DNA of 64,000 nt, from the NCBI RefSeq assembly GCF_042652345.1, contig NZ_JBHSJJ010000005.1, forward strand, positions 1 to 64,000. Reading direction: 5' to 3'. A program made the position numbers and the translations under genes. Below are positions 51,797 through 60,484 of the stretch, piece by piece (the stretch's first letter is position 1; each line of letters opens with the position of its first letter). A model generated the notes under the pieces. The model did not search any database, was not told the origin of the DNA, and saw only the letters and a program-made list of their open reading frames with translations. This stretch comes from Negadavirga shengliensis. GTDB taxonomy: Bacteria > Bacteroidota > Bacteroidia > Cytophagales > Cyclobacteriaceae.

Positions 51797-51834
51797 TTAC
51801 TTTTACAATTGAGATGGTAAATTGCTTTTAATAT

Positions 51835-51866
51835 ACGACAAGTATTTTTCAGTTTACCCTTAGTGG
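51835..51866 (-). promoter_or_regulatory. Putative ECF promoter of the sigma operon
   Basis: On the minus strand CCACTAAGGGTA is followed after 11 bases by ACTTGTCGT. The same two blocks with the same 11-base gap occur at 53073-53104. The downstream block is 38 bases before the sigma start. An AAGGGTA / GTCGT pair at this spacing fits an ECF -35/-10 promoter, read as autoregulation. Confidence 0.7.
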
Positions 51867-51906
51867 TTCGGGAAAATACTTCATCGTTCTTGTGCATTGT
51901 TGTAGG

Positions 51907-53040
51907 TCACAAAAGGACTTGGAGGCCGACCGTGTAACCGACATGAACCGATCTATAGGTGTTGGTGCGTTGACGTTCCCATATCCGCAGGCCTGCCAGA
52001 TCGGAACCTTCCTGGTTTTTGGTGTCCATGTAATTGATGCTAGGCCCAGCATAAAGCTGTAAGTTTTTGGAAAGGAGGAACGCGGGCAATATGCGCAGAC
52101 CGGATTTGGAGTATTCGCTGTGCTTGAAGTCCGTGATAAAAAGGTTGACGGCTTCCATATCCATCCTGAAGCTGTTTTTTTCAATGAGCTTGATACCCAG
52201 GCCGGCTTCCACACCATAGGGAAGGTCGGCATATTGCAGATTGGAACCCATTCCGATGATGCCATAGAGTTTTCTGCCTCCCGAGCGAAAGCTGACGATG
52301 GTGGAAAGATTTTCATCTGTCGCTAGCCCTATCCTTTTTTCTCCGTTTTTTATCAGGTTGATGATGCCAATGGGGTAGTCACTGCTGTCCGCGATATTCA
52401 GCAGTCCGGCCACCTGTACTCCGTTTACTTTTTTGGCGACGTTGATAAGGCCCGCAAACTGGGAGCCTTTTACCTCATCCGCCGCGTTGATGGCTCCGGC
52501 CACTTGGATGCCTTTAACGCATTTTGCCACATTGGCTACTCCTGCCATTTGGATGCCCTCGAGATTTTGGGCCAGGTTCACCACGCCGGCACTTTGGAAG
52601 CTGCTGATCTGTGAGGCCATGTTGACCACACCGGCCATTTGTAATGGACTGGCCCCGCTGTTGAGGTTCACGACGCCTGCGAATTGCAAGCCATGCGGAG
52701 CCAGATTGGTTTGGTTCATGACACCTGCCATTTGTACTCCCTTCAGCTCGCCACTAACCTGGTTAAAGACGCCTGCTGCCTGTAGACCGCTGGCATCGCC
52801 TTTGACCATGCCTGCCACACCATAGAGGGCCAAGCCCTTTTCCCCGCCGGATAGTCCCTGGATGGCATGTAAACTTAGGTTGTTGGTGTATTCCGCGGCT
52901 TTATGGCCATTGGTGCTCAAAGGATAAACAAAGCCAATATGCGCCGGACTGTGGACTTGGGCGGCAATTTCTGACAAAATCACCGTGGACAGGCATATCA
53001 GAAGCATTGCTATTTTCGAAAACAGGGAAATTTTTTTCAT
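51907..53040 (-). CDS. Surface repeat protein, STN-less paralogue of the protein at 48418
   Basis: This 377-residue exported protein (signal to about residue 27) has residues 83-216 built from about nine repeats such as LEGIQMAGVANVAKC, VKGIQVAGAINAADE and VKGSQFAGLINVAKK. After the repeats the sequence SSDYPIGIINLIKNGEKRIG, then FRSGGRKLYGIIG, is shared with the STN protein (SSDNPIGLVNFVKNGKKSLA; RSGGRKFYGLLG). Its barrel-like end is HVGYTVGLQVLL. There is no STN or carboxypeptidase-like part. It is the first gene of the cluster and has the same upstream element as the sigma gene. It is probably an output of the sigma factor and perhaps a co-assembling partner of the STN protein. Confidence 0.82.
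   Translation of the reverse strand: MKKISLFSKIAMLLICLSTVILSEIAAQVHSPAHIGFVYPLSTNGHKAAEYTNNLSLHAIQGLSGGEKGLALYGVAGMVKGDASGLQAAGVFNQVSGELKGVQMAGVMNQTNLAPHGLQFAGVVNLNSGASPLQMAGVVNMASQISSFQSAGVVNLAQNLEGIQMAGVANVAKCVKGIQVAGAINAADEVKGSQFAGLINVAKKVNGVQVAGLLNIADSSDYPIGIINLIKNGEKRIGLATDENLSTIVSFRSGGRKLYGIIGMGSNLQYADLPYGVEAGLGIKLIEKNSFRMDMEAVNLFITDFKHSEYSKSGLRILPAFLLSKNLQLYAGPSINYMDTKNQEGSDLAGLRIWERQRTNTYRSVHVGYTVGLQVLL
52393..52794 (-). repeat. Nine GxQxAG-type coding repeats
   Basis: Units such as ASGLQAAGVFNQVSGE, PHGLQFAGVVNLNSGA and VNGVQVAGLLNIADSS continue the same 14-16-residue pattern as the STN protein. The repeat consensus and flanking C-terminal motif show common ancestry of the two genes. 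Confidence 0.8.
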
Positions 53041-53072
53041 GGATTTTAAGATTTAGTATGCGTTTTAAATCC

Positions 53073-53104
53073 ACGACAAGTTTGATAGGTTGTACCCTTA
53101 GTGG
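53073..53104 (-). promoter_or_regulatory. Putative ECF promoter of the first repeat gene
   Basis: It carries the same 12-base block (CCACTAAGGGTA), 11-base gap and 9-base block (ACTTGTCGT) as the element before the sigma gene, on the minus strand, 32 bases before the start at 53040. Twenty-one bases are identical over two unrelated spacers, which is hard to explain other than by a common binding site. Confidence 0.72.
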
Positions 53105-53247
53105 GTTTATGGATTTTTTTTATGACAGGAATGATATTTTTCACAAAACGTGAATTTCTGATGTTTTTTGCCAAAAAATGGCGGCGTTGGAGGGCTGGGA
53201 TCAGCTGATATTGCCATCTGACAGTACCGTCACCTCAGTGCATTTCC

Positions 53248-54060
53248 TTATATGTTTACCAAAAAATCCCCTCTCTTCCGGATAAAATGAGAGGGAGGTA
53301 ACCCTACAAATTGTTTGAAGTCCCTTATAAGATGTGCCTGGTCTGAAAATCCTGTGTCGTATGACACTGAAGTCAGGTCATGCCTTGAGGGAGAAGACAG
53401 AAGACGGTTGACTGCATTCAGCCGCGCTATCCTTATGTATTGTTTGGGGCTGACACCTATCTTTTCCTTGAATTCCCTTTCCAGCTGCCGGTGACTGATG
53501 TACACATTGTTGATCAACTCATCCATTCTGATCATGCCATCCGTTTTCCTGATGAATTCCGCTGCTCTGTTTAGGTAATAATAGTTGATATTATTGCTGT
53601 GGAGATTGGTTAGCAGGTAGGCACCGGCCAATTCGGTCATTTCCGAAACGGCTGTTTTTTCCCTTAACTTTTCCGAAAATGAACGGAAGCCGGCATCCAG
53701 CACGCAGTTCATATCGATGTAGTCTGCTGAAAATTCAGCTGCAGGTATGCCAAATAAATTGTATATGCCCTCCGGCTTGAAACGGATACCGAATGTGGGT
53801 ACTGTTTTATCAAACCTTACTTCATAAGGCTTGGTAAATAAGCCGATCAACGTATAATCCGGAGACTTTAACCAAGTATTGCCCTGCAAGAGGCTACAGT
53901 GATTGGAATTCAAATGAAAAATAAGCTCCACAAAACCATTGGGTATAACCTGCTGTTCCAATAGCCTATCGCCGTTGATATTGAATTCACCGTACCAATA
54001 GGTCTGTACATATGGCTTTAAATCTTCTATGCAGGGATATTCTGTGATCTCAACATTCAT
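53248..54060 (-). CDS. AraC-family transcriptional regulator
   Basis: This 270-residue protein has an N-terminal sensor like DUF6597 (EITEYPCIEDLKPYVQTYWYG). The C-terminal AraC helix-turn-helix pair is SHRQLEREFKEKIGVSPKQY, then SVSYDTGFSDQAHLIRDFKQ. It is separated from the cupin gene by a strong terminator, so it is probably its own unit, but it may control the cupin and DUF3237 genes. Effector unknown. Confidence 0.9.
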   Translation of the reverse strand: MNVEITEYPCIEDLKPYVQTYWYGEFNINGDRLLEQQVIPNGFVELIFHLNSNHCSLLQGNTWLKSPDYTLIGLFTKPYEVRFDKTVPTFGIRFKPEGIYNLFGIPAAEFSADYIDMNCVLDAGFRSFSEKLREKTAVSEMTELAGAYLLTNLHSNNINYYYLNRAAEFIRKTDGMIRMDELINNVYISHRQLEREFKEKIGVSPKQYIRIARLNAVNRLLSSPSRHDLTSVSYDTGFSDQAHLIRDFKQFVGLPPSHFIRKRGDFLVNI

Positions 54061-54076
54061 GGTATAAAGGAGAAAA

Positions 54077-54097
54077 CAGGGGCTTTTTAGGCCCCTG
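54077..54097 (-). terminator. Terminator after the cupin gene
   Basis: A perfect stem CAGGGGC (54077-54083) / GCCCCTG (54091-54097) is followed on the minus strand by TTTTCTCC. It lies 7 bases beyond the cupin stop codon and separates that gene from the AraC gene. Confidence 0.82.
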
Positions 54098-54104
54098 ATG
54101 TAAC

Positions 54105-54524
54105 TTAGCCTAGTAAAGAGGTATCTACCCTATTGGATTCAGTAGGCAGCCAAACTTCATCGAATGTGGCAATGATATTGTTGGCTCCTCCAAAGAATCC
54201 CAGGACTTTGGCAGTGGAATTCCCGGTATTTTTCAGGTTATGGCGTTCCATTTTTGGAACTACCGCCAGCTGTCCTTTAGATATAGATGCCTTTTCGGTG
54301 CCAATGGTTGCTTCTACCTGCCCTTCTAAAATAAAGAGCAGTTCCTCTGCACTGTCAGTATGTGTGCCAAGCTCCTCTCCGGGAGCAAGCTCAAAATAAA
54401 CAGTAGCTGAATCGGTGGTGCCATGAGCGCCTAGTAAGGGAAAGGTGGCTTTACACCGTTGGCCGGGCTTTGATTTAGCGGTGAATTCGGCCAGTTCGAG
54501 GGTATTCAAATCTGTGGTTATCAT
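54105..54524 (-). CDS. Cupin-domain protein
   Basis: This 139-residue single-domain cupin has the metal-site block PGEELGTHTDSAEELLFILEG and the second block VVPKMERHNLKNTG. His and Glu residues for a metal are present. Small cupins store or sense metals, bind sugars or act as isomerases or oxygenases. It lies 29 bases downstream of the DUF3237 gene and probably shares its mRNA. The role is not clear. Confidence 0.87.
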   Translation of the reverse strand: MITTDLNTLELAEFTAKSKPGQRCKATFPLLGAHGTTDSATVYFELAPGEELGTHTDSAEELLFILEGQVEATIGTEKASISKGQLAVVPKMERHNLKNTGNSTAKVLGFFGGANNIIATFDEVWLPTESNRVDTSLLG

Positions 54525-54553
54525 GATTTTCTCAGTTTATATGATATGTTTTA

Positions 54554-55045
54554 TTAATTTAACTCCATTATGGGCAATTTTGAATTGCCGTAGGCGCTAA
54601 CGGTCGCTGTCGCCTTGTCCATATCCACCTGCCCGATGGCCCAAACATTGGCTTTGTTAAGCCAGTTGTATTTTTTGGAATGGGTTTTAAAGGTCATGTT
54701 CAGGTACAGGTCGGCAGGCCCGTCTTGTTTGTTCAGGGTCATCAGCCCCTCTTCATGCAACGCTATACATTCACCGTCATGGGTGATAACGGTCGCCTGG
54801 ATATTCAGCCGCATGCATCCGTCTGCGCGGAATTCGAGGTAATCCACGCCTTTGATTTTGCCTTTGACCCGTTCCCCTATTAGATCGCCTTCAAAGGACA
54901 AGTCAAATCTGGCTCCTTCGGCCGGGGGACTGATTTTTCCAGAGGTAATGTCTTTCCAGCTTACCCCATATTCAACCAGTCCCGTCATCTGCACCTCTTC
55001 ATCGAAAAGGTGTGTGATTGCTTCATTCATTGGTCTTTTAATCAT
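54554..55045 (-). CDS. DUF3237 (UPF0311) protein
   Basis: This 163-residue protein opens with EAITHLFDEEVQMTGLVEYG and continues with GARFDLSFEGDLIGERVKGKI and YLEFRADGCMRLN. It closes with LNKANVWAIGQVDM, the usual end of the DUF3237 fold. The fold is a small beta-barrel of unsettled activity, often near dehydrogenase and cupin genes. The next gene upstream on the same strand is the sugar dehydrogenase fusion, 108 bases away. Confidence 0.85.
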   Translation of the reverse strand: MIKRPMNEAITHLFDEEVQMTGLVEYGVSWKDITSGKISPPAEGARFDLSFEGDLIGERVKGKIKGVDYLEFRADGCMRLNIQATVITHDGECIALHEEGLMTLNKQDGPADLYLNMTFKTHSKKYNWLNKANVWAIGQVDMDKATATVSAYGNSKLPIMELN

Positions 55046-55153
55046 TGTGAAGTATGGTTTGTTTACTTCACAAAGTTGATAGTGAAAACAATGGGGAAAT
55101 TGAAAAAAAACGACATAATGCTATATGTGTTTACAGCTTATGGGAAAAGCCTA

Positions 55154-56662
55154 TTAATCCATTGGAGTAATACGGAGCAGGGCGTCAGGGGAGTTGGTCA
55201 ACACGTATAGGTAGCCGTCCGGGCCTATTTTTACATCCCTCACCCGGCCATGGCCTTTCAAAATCACCTCCTGACTCAGGATTTGGTCCCCGTCAACTAC
55301 GAGCCTGCGGATTTCTTCGTCCTTGAGAGCGGTAACGAGCAGGTTATTTTGCCATTTTGGATATTTGTTTCCTGTAACAAATTGGGCTGCGCATACCGCA
55401 ATGGAGGGATCCCAATAGGTTAGGGGCTGTTCCATGCCCTCTTCGTGGGTGAGATGGGTAATGGTGCTTCCGTCATAGTTGACCCCATAGGTGATCACGG
55501 GCCATCCATAGTTCCCTCCTTTCTTGAGACGGTTGACCTCATCACCGCCTTTTGGGCCGTGGTCGGTAAAGTAAATTTCTCCGGTGACCGGGTGCTGCGC
55601 AATCCCCTGTACGTTTCGGGTTCCCCAGGCATAGATTCCCTGAAGCGTGCCGTCCTTTCCGAAGTGGGGGTTGTCTTTGGGAATGGAGCCGTCTGGATGG
55701 ATGCGGAAGATTTTACCTTCTGCCCGGTGGGGAAGTTGGGGATTATTTCCGCTTTGAATGGCCTGTTGCATATCGCCAATGCTGAAATACAAATAGCCTT
55801 CCTTGTCAAAAAGCAAGCGGCTCCCCCAACGCATCCCGCCTTCCACCAAAATGGAATCCGGTGCTTCAAAAAGGGTTTCCTGCTTCACCCATTGGTTATC
55901 TTTGATTTTCCCTCTGACCACGTTGGTCATTCCCGGTGCATTTTTGTCAGAGGTACCGGTTGGGGTATGACTAAAGGCGAAATATACCCAGCCGTTTTTG
56001 GAGTAGTCGGGACCCAGGGCAAGATCCATCATTCCGCCATACATATCGTAGGCATACACTTGTGGAAGGCCCGTGATTTTTTCGGGACCGGCTTTTCCAT
56101 TGATTACCCAGTACACTTCTCCCTTATTTCCTGTGACCAAAGCCCGGTCGGCATCGACGAATTCTATCCCCCAAGGGGCCTCCAAGCCCTCCGTGACCAC
56201 CTTTTCAATTTTCAACTTGTAGTCCTGGGTATTGAAAGTCAGCGCTTTTTCAACGGGTTTGACTTCATCAGGTGCCTTTCTGGCATTCAGGATATAATCC
56301 GTGACGGCCTCAATATCAGCTTCTGTAAGGGCACTTTCCCAGCTGACCATGGTGGTTCCAAGGATACCGTTGCGGATGTTGTGAAGGATTGAATTCCTGT
56401 CATGGCCATGTTTCAGCGTCGGTTCTAAGAGAGAGGATCCGGCAGCAGTACCGTCTAAATCAGTACCATGACAGCCCCCGCAGTAAGTTTGGTAAACCCT
56501 TTCGCCGGACTGGGCAAAGCTTTCCATGCAAATTGAAAAAAGAACTCCCAAAACGAAAATGGCAGCCGTCCTTTTAATGATAAAAGGGGTGATGCCCCGC
56601 AAGCGGGACATTTGGACGACTGGCTGATTTTTGCCATTGGTTTCAGTGGATATCGTTGCCAT
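55154..56662 (-). CDS. Cytochrome c fused to PQQ-dependent aldose sugar dehydrogenase
   Basis: This 502-residue exported protein has a long N-terminal basic part, then a signal (AAIFVLGVLFSICMESFAQ). Residues 57-130 are a cytochrome c with YCGGCHGTDLDG as haem site and an axial-ligand region around TTMVSWE. Residues 150-500 match soluble glucose or aldose dehydrogenases (GLEAPWGIEFVDADRALVTG; MMDLALGPDY; FSIGDMQQ; WGTRNVQGIAQHP; FTDHGPKGGDE). Together they can oxidise aldoses in the periplasm and pass electrons through haem. A start at M18 would also give an export signal. No partner oxidase lies nearby. Confidence 0.88.
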   Translation of the reverse strand: MATISTETNGKNQPVVQMSRLRGITPFIIKRTAAIFVLGVLFSICMESFAQSGERVYQTYCGGCHGTDLDGTAAGSSLLEPTLKHGHDRNSILHNIRNGILGTTMVSWESALTEADIEAVTDYILNARKAPDEVKPVEKALTFNTQDYKLKIEKVVTEGLEAPWGIEFVDADRALVTGNKGEVYWVINGKAGPEKITGLPQVYAYDMYGGMMDLALGPDYSKNGWVYFAFSHTPTGTSDKNAPGMTNVVRGKIKDNQWVKQETLFEAPDSILVEGGMRWGSRLLFDKEGYLYFSIGDMQQAIQSGNNPQLPHRAEGKIFRIHPDGSIPKDNPHFGKDGTLQGIYAWGTRNVQGIAQHPVTGEIYFTDHGPKGGDEVNRLKKGGNYGWPVITYGVNYDGSTITHLTHEEGMEQPLTYWDPSIAVCAAQFVTGNKYPKWQNNLLVTALKDEEIRRLVVDGDQILSQEVILKGHGRVRDVKIGPDGYLYVLTNSPDALLRITPMD

Positions 56663-56928
56663 GGGGAGCGGGGTTTTATAGATGTCGAGGGGATATGGGC
56701 TTTTTGATTTTCATATATGAAAGTTAAGAAGGAAATTGTTCCGGTAAAAAATAATGATGCTCAGTGACGGATTCTCCTGCGCAATACCAGATGTTTACGG
56801 CTTAATCAGATAAAAATCTTCATCAGTTGAATGTACTTGGTTGATGGCAGAGGTAGTGTAGGCTTTGCTTAATTTGGGAAACGGTGGGTTTGTTGTCTTT
56901 GAGGATGTTTTCTGAGACCCATCCACCC

Positions 56929-59811
56929 CTAAGCCGCCTCCGAAATGCCGTTGATAAAGGTTTCGACGAAGCCCAGAATCTTGGATTTGATCCTTTCGGC
57001 GATGGTTTTCCGCTCCCTCAGGGAAGGTTTTTCTTTGAGCAGACCGATGATGTCGTCACGGAGCGGTTCTTTCTCGGTGTAGATATAGTCCCCGATGACT
57101 TTCTCCAACGCTTCATCATCCAGATTTTCTTCCTGGCTGAGCCGGTGGAGCGCTTTCAGACGCTCCGCGGTCCAGAAGTGGGCAAACTCTTCGGGAATGT
57201 CCTCGGCATCGGCGATTTTTGGAAGGTTTTCCCGGATAAATTTCTCGATGAGTTCTCTCTTGCTCCTGAGCTGGGCTTCCCCTACGATGAGCTCTACGAT
57301 GGCTTTCCGCTGCTTCTCCTGCTCCTCTGGGCTGGCATCTTTCAGTTTGCCCAGGAGCTTCAGAATGTAGGCAACATTGATCTCGTCCCGGTGGATCAGT
57401 TCCAGTTCAAAGTCCACATCATTCAGAATGGAGACTTTTTCCTTTTGGCTGCTGTTTTTGGTGCTGTCGTACAGGTCAAGGTACTTGCTTTTGTAGTCCT
57501 CAAAGGTCTGCTCCGGCATGGACAGGTCCCCGAAGTCGAATTCCGTAAAAGTCCCCAACACGTTTTTCAGACGCATCAACTCCCGGAAGGCCTTGATGAA
57601 TTCCAGCTGGGCATCTTCGTCCGGCAGCTCATTGATGCTGTTGACGGTCGGGGCGATCCGGAGCAGGTCGATAAATGCCCGGTTGAATTTCTCCACGTAC
57701 TCCTCATAGGGCTCCATGATGATTTCCCCTTTGGCTTCCAGATTGGAGAATAGGGCAATGGCCTTGTCCGTGGCATCTTTGAGGTTCCGGAAGCAGACGA
57801 TGTTCCCTTGTGATTTGAGCTCGTCCAGAATCCTGTTGGTCCTGGAATAGGCCTGTATCAGCCCGTGGTATTTGAGGTTTTTGTCCACATAGAGGGTGTT
57901 CAGCTTCTTGCTGTCAAAACCTGTCAGGAACATGTTCACCACCAGCAGCACGTCCACCTGCTGGTTTTTTACCCGCTTGGCTATGTCGTTGTAGTAGTTG
58001 TAGAAGGATTTGGAATCCTGTGTGCTGAAATTCGTACCGAAGTGCCTGTTATAGTCCCCGATGAAATCATCCAGGTACTCCCGGGGGTGTTTTTTAATTT
58101 GCCGCTCATAGGTGTTTCCGGGAGAGGCGGCCACCAGGTATGCGCCGTCTTCATCCCCTATGACGGTGCCCATCTCGTCCATATCATCATCGATCAGGTC
58201 CACATTTGCCCCATAGGAAAATATGGTGCCCACCCTGAGATGGTGTTCCCCTGCCTCGAACTTGGCCTGAAAGAGCTTGTAGTATTCAATAAGGATGGGT
58301 ACACTGGGCACACAGAAAATGGCTGTGAAAGCCCTGTTGTGGGTTTTCCTCCCGTGGTTGGTGATGATATAGTTGACGATGTTGTCCAGCCTCTTGGGGG
58401 CATGCATCACCTCTTCCTCGTCGATGGCCTCCACATTGATGTCAAAGATGTGGTCTTTCTTCTTGAAGGTGCTGATGTACTCCACGGAGAATTTAAGGAC
58501 GTTTTCATCCCGGATGGCATCGGTGATCACATACTTGTGGAGGCAGTCTCCGAAAAGCATCTGTGTGGTACGCTTGCCCCATTCGTTGGTGCCCGCGTTT
58601 TCCTCAAAGATCGGTGTGCCTGTAAACCCGAACATCTGGCATTTTTCGAAAAAGCCCTTGATGTCGGAATGGGTTTTCCCAAACTGGCTCCGGTGACACT
58701 CGTCAAAGATAAAGACGATGCGCTTGTCCCGGAGGGAATCCATTTTTTCCCCAAAACGTGATTTGTTGACAGCCGTGGAAAGTTTCTGGATGGTGGTGAC
58801 GATCAGTTTATCATCCCCGGTGAGCTGGCTGACCAGCTTTTGGGTGTTGTTGGTGCCGTCTATGCTGCCCTTGCTGAAGCTGTTGAATTCCTGGGTGGTC
58901 TGGGTGTCCAGGTCTTTTCTGTCCACCACAAACACCACCTTGTGGACCTGTGGCAGGTTGGTGAGGATCTGTGCCGTCTTGAAGGAGGTGAGGGTTTTCC
59001 CTGAGCCGGTGGTGTGCCAGATATAGCCGTATTTAGAGGTGGTCTTCACCCGCTCCACGATGGCTTCTGTGGCATAGTACTGATAAGGGCGCAGCACCAT
59101 CAGGGTTTTCTCCGTTTCGTTCAGCACCACGTATTTGGTCACCATCTTGGAAATGTGGCAGGGTTCCAGGAAAATATCCGCGAACTGTGAGAGCTGGGTG
59201 ACCAGTTTGTTTTTGATGTCTGTCCAGTAAAAGGTCTGTTTGAAGCGCCTGTGTTTGAGCGGTCCGTTGGCGTAGTATTTGGTGTTGACACCGTTGCTGA
59301 TGACGAAGATCTGTATAAACTGGAAAAGGCCGAGGCCTGCATCATAGGAGTGGATGCCGTACCGGGAGGTCTGCTTGAAGGCTTCCTTGAGTTCCAGACC
59401 CCGCCGCTTGAGTTCCACCTGCACCAGGGGAAGGCCGTTGATCAGGATGGTGACATCGTAGCGGTTTTTGTATTTGCCCTGCATACTGATCTGCTGGGCT
59501 ACCTGAAATTCGTTCTGGCACCAGTGGATCTGGTTGATCAGTTCCAGGGTGCGGTGCTCCCCCGAATCATGCATGTACTCCACCCTGTCCCGGAGGATTT
59601 TGGCCCGCTCGAAGACATTCCCCTTGTTGATGGCGTTGAGGACCTGGATAAACTCCCTATCAGAAAGCCCGGTCCTGTTGTGTTTTTCCAGCTGGGTTTT
59701 CAGGTTGGCAAGTAGGGCGGTCTCGTCGGGGATCAACACCTTTTTGTAGCCAAGCTTTTGCAGCTGTGCTACCAGGTTGTTTTCAAGCGTCTGTTCGGGT
59801 TGGATGGTCAT
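56929..59811 (-). CDS. hsdR: Type I restriction endonuclease, R subunit
   Basis: The ATG at 59811 gives 960 residues starting TIQPEQTLENNLVAQLQKLG; an open frame extends upstream without homology. The nuclease site is RYDVTILIN with VELKRRG (Asp near 119, Glu-x-Lys at 133-135). The motor has Walker A in HTTGSGKTLTS (near 268) and DECH in FIFDECHRSQFG (near 370). GFTGTPI and QAYSRTNR supply further helicase motifs. HsdR translocates DNA and cuts it far from the site read by HsdS. The PIN/HTH pair and the Abi fragment lie between it and hsdS. It appears intact. Confidence 0.94.
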   Translation of the reverse strand: MTIQPEQTLENNLVAQLQKLGYKKVLIPDETALLANLKTQLEKHNRTGLSDREFIQVLNAINKGNVFERAKILRDRVEYMHDSGEHRTLELINQIHWCQNEFQVAQQISMQGKYKNRYDVTILINGLPLVQVELKRRGLELKEAFKQTSRYGIHSYDAGLGLFQFIQIFVISNGVNTKYYANGPLKHRRFKQTFYWTDIKNKLVTQLSQFADIFLEPCHISKMVTKYVVLNETEKTLMVLRPYQYYATEAIVERVKTTSKYGYIWHTTGSGKTLTSFKTAQILTNLPQVHKVVFVVDRKDLDTQTTQEFNSFSKGSIDGTNNTQKLVSQLTGDDKLIVTTIQKLSTAVNKSRFGEKMDSLRDKRIVFIFDECHRSQFGKTHSDIKGFFEKCQMFGFTGTPIFEENAGTNEWGKRTTQMLFGDCLHKYVITDAIRDENVLKFSVEYISTFKKKDHIFDINVEAIDEEEVMHAPKRLDNIVNYIITNHGRKTHNRAFTAIFCVPSVPILIEYYKLFQAKFEAGEHHLRVGTIFSYGANVDLIDDDMDEMGTVIGDEDGAYLVAASPGNTYERQIKKHPREYLDDFIGDYNRHFGTNFSTQDSKSFYNYYNDIAKRVKNQQVDVLLVVNMFLTGFDSKKLNTLYVDKNLKYHGLIQAYSRTNRILDELKSQGNIVCFRNLKDATDKAIALFSNLEAKGEIIMEPYEEYVEKFNRAFIDLLRIAPTVNSINELPDEDAQLEFIKAFRELMRLKNVLGTFTEFDFGDLSMPEQTFEDYKSKYLDLYDSTKNSSQKEKVSILNDVDFELELIHRDEINVAYILKLLGKLKDASPEEQEKQRKAIVELIVGEAQLRSKRELIEKFIRENLPKIADAEDIPEEFAHFWTAERLKALHRLSQEENLDDEALEKVIGDYIYTEKEPLRDDIIGLLKEKPSLRERKTIAERIKSKILGFVETFINGISEAA

Positions 59812-59917
59812 GAAGTAAAAAGATGTGCAATCACATGATTCAAAATAAAGTCCAGAAGCAAGATGGGGAAAACACGGCAACAAAACAAGATTTGGCCGTA
59901 AAGTGTGGCGAGACCTG

Positions 59918-60475
59918 TTATTCTTTACATTCACGTAAGACCCGAACGGTTTCAGTCAAACCACATTTTTCCAAAGTACTCAAGACAGTTGCTTTGGACT
60001 GCGGCGGATTTTCCAGTCTCGAAACCAATTTGACAAAACTTTTGAAGACGGCATCCCTGTGTTGAGAACTCAGTTGGCACACGAATGCATCCGGATGGAT
60101 GATTTGAATACCTTTTGGTTGCAGGCTAGGTGTTTGAAAATCCTTGAGGTTGGCAGTTACGAGATAGTCGGCATTGGCCTCTACTGCCGCCGCAAGTACG
60201 TGTCTGTCATCAGGGTCTTTGAGGGACAGTGCTGCTATCCGGTTTTCATATCCTTCAATTTCAGCATCCGGGAAAGCCTGATTCATCAAATCTATGGTCC
60301 GGTCAATGCGCTGGGGGTCCAAATCAGGCCGGTTTTCCAGGAGGTTTCTCCTCCATTCTTGATGGATCGCTTTGCTCCAAAACGGCTTGAACAGATCATC
60401 TTCTGCCAAACTCAACAACAAATCCCGGATGGGTGCCGGGTAGAGTACATTGGCATCGAGCAGTGCTGATAACAT
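59918..60475 (-). CDS. PIN-domain ribonuclease, toxin candidate
   Basis: This 185-residue protein has the PIN metal residues in ALLDANVLYP, the acidic centre LKDPDDRHVLAAAVE, and YLVTANLKDF. It is longer than classic VapC (about 130 residues), with a helical C-terminal tail. The HTH gene ends 9 bases upstream, so the two are one operon. PIN toxins cut tRNA, rRNA or mRNA when released from their partner. It sits inside the restriction locus, a common site for such guards. Confidence 0.87.
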   Translation of the reverse strand: MLSALLDANVLYPAPIRDLLLSLAEDDLFKPFWSKAIHQEWRRNLLENRPDLDPQRIDRTIDLMNQAFPDAEIEGYENRIAALSLKDPDDRHVLAAAVEANADYLVTANLKDFQTPSLQPKGIQIIHPDAFVCQLSSQHRDAVFKSFVKLVSRLENPPQSKATVLSTLEKCGLTETVRVLRECKE

Positions 60476-60484
60476 GGTCTCTGA

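Noticed and set aside
55445..56392. Long plus-strand reading frame of 315 codons
   Set aside because: It lies opposite the cytochrome/sugar dehydrogenase gene, whose CxxCH haem motif and dehydrogenase blocks are intact. The plus-strand translation has no recognisable motif or start context.
57865..58761. Plus-strand reading frame of 298 codons
   Set aside because: It is the antisense shadow of hsdR, rich in Val, His and Gly as expected from reversed coding sequence, with no motif.
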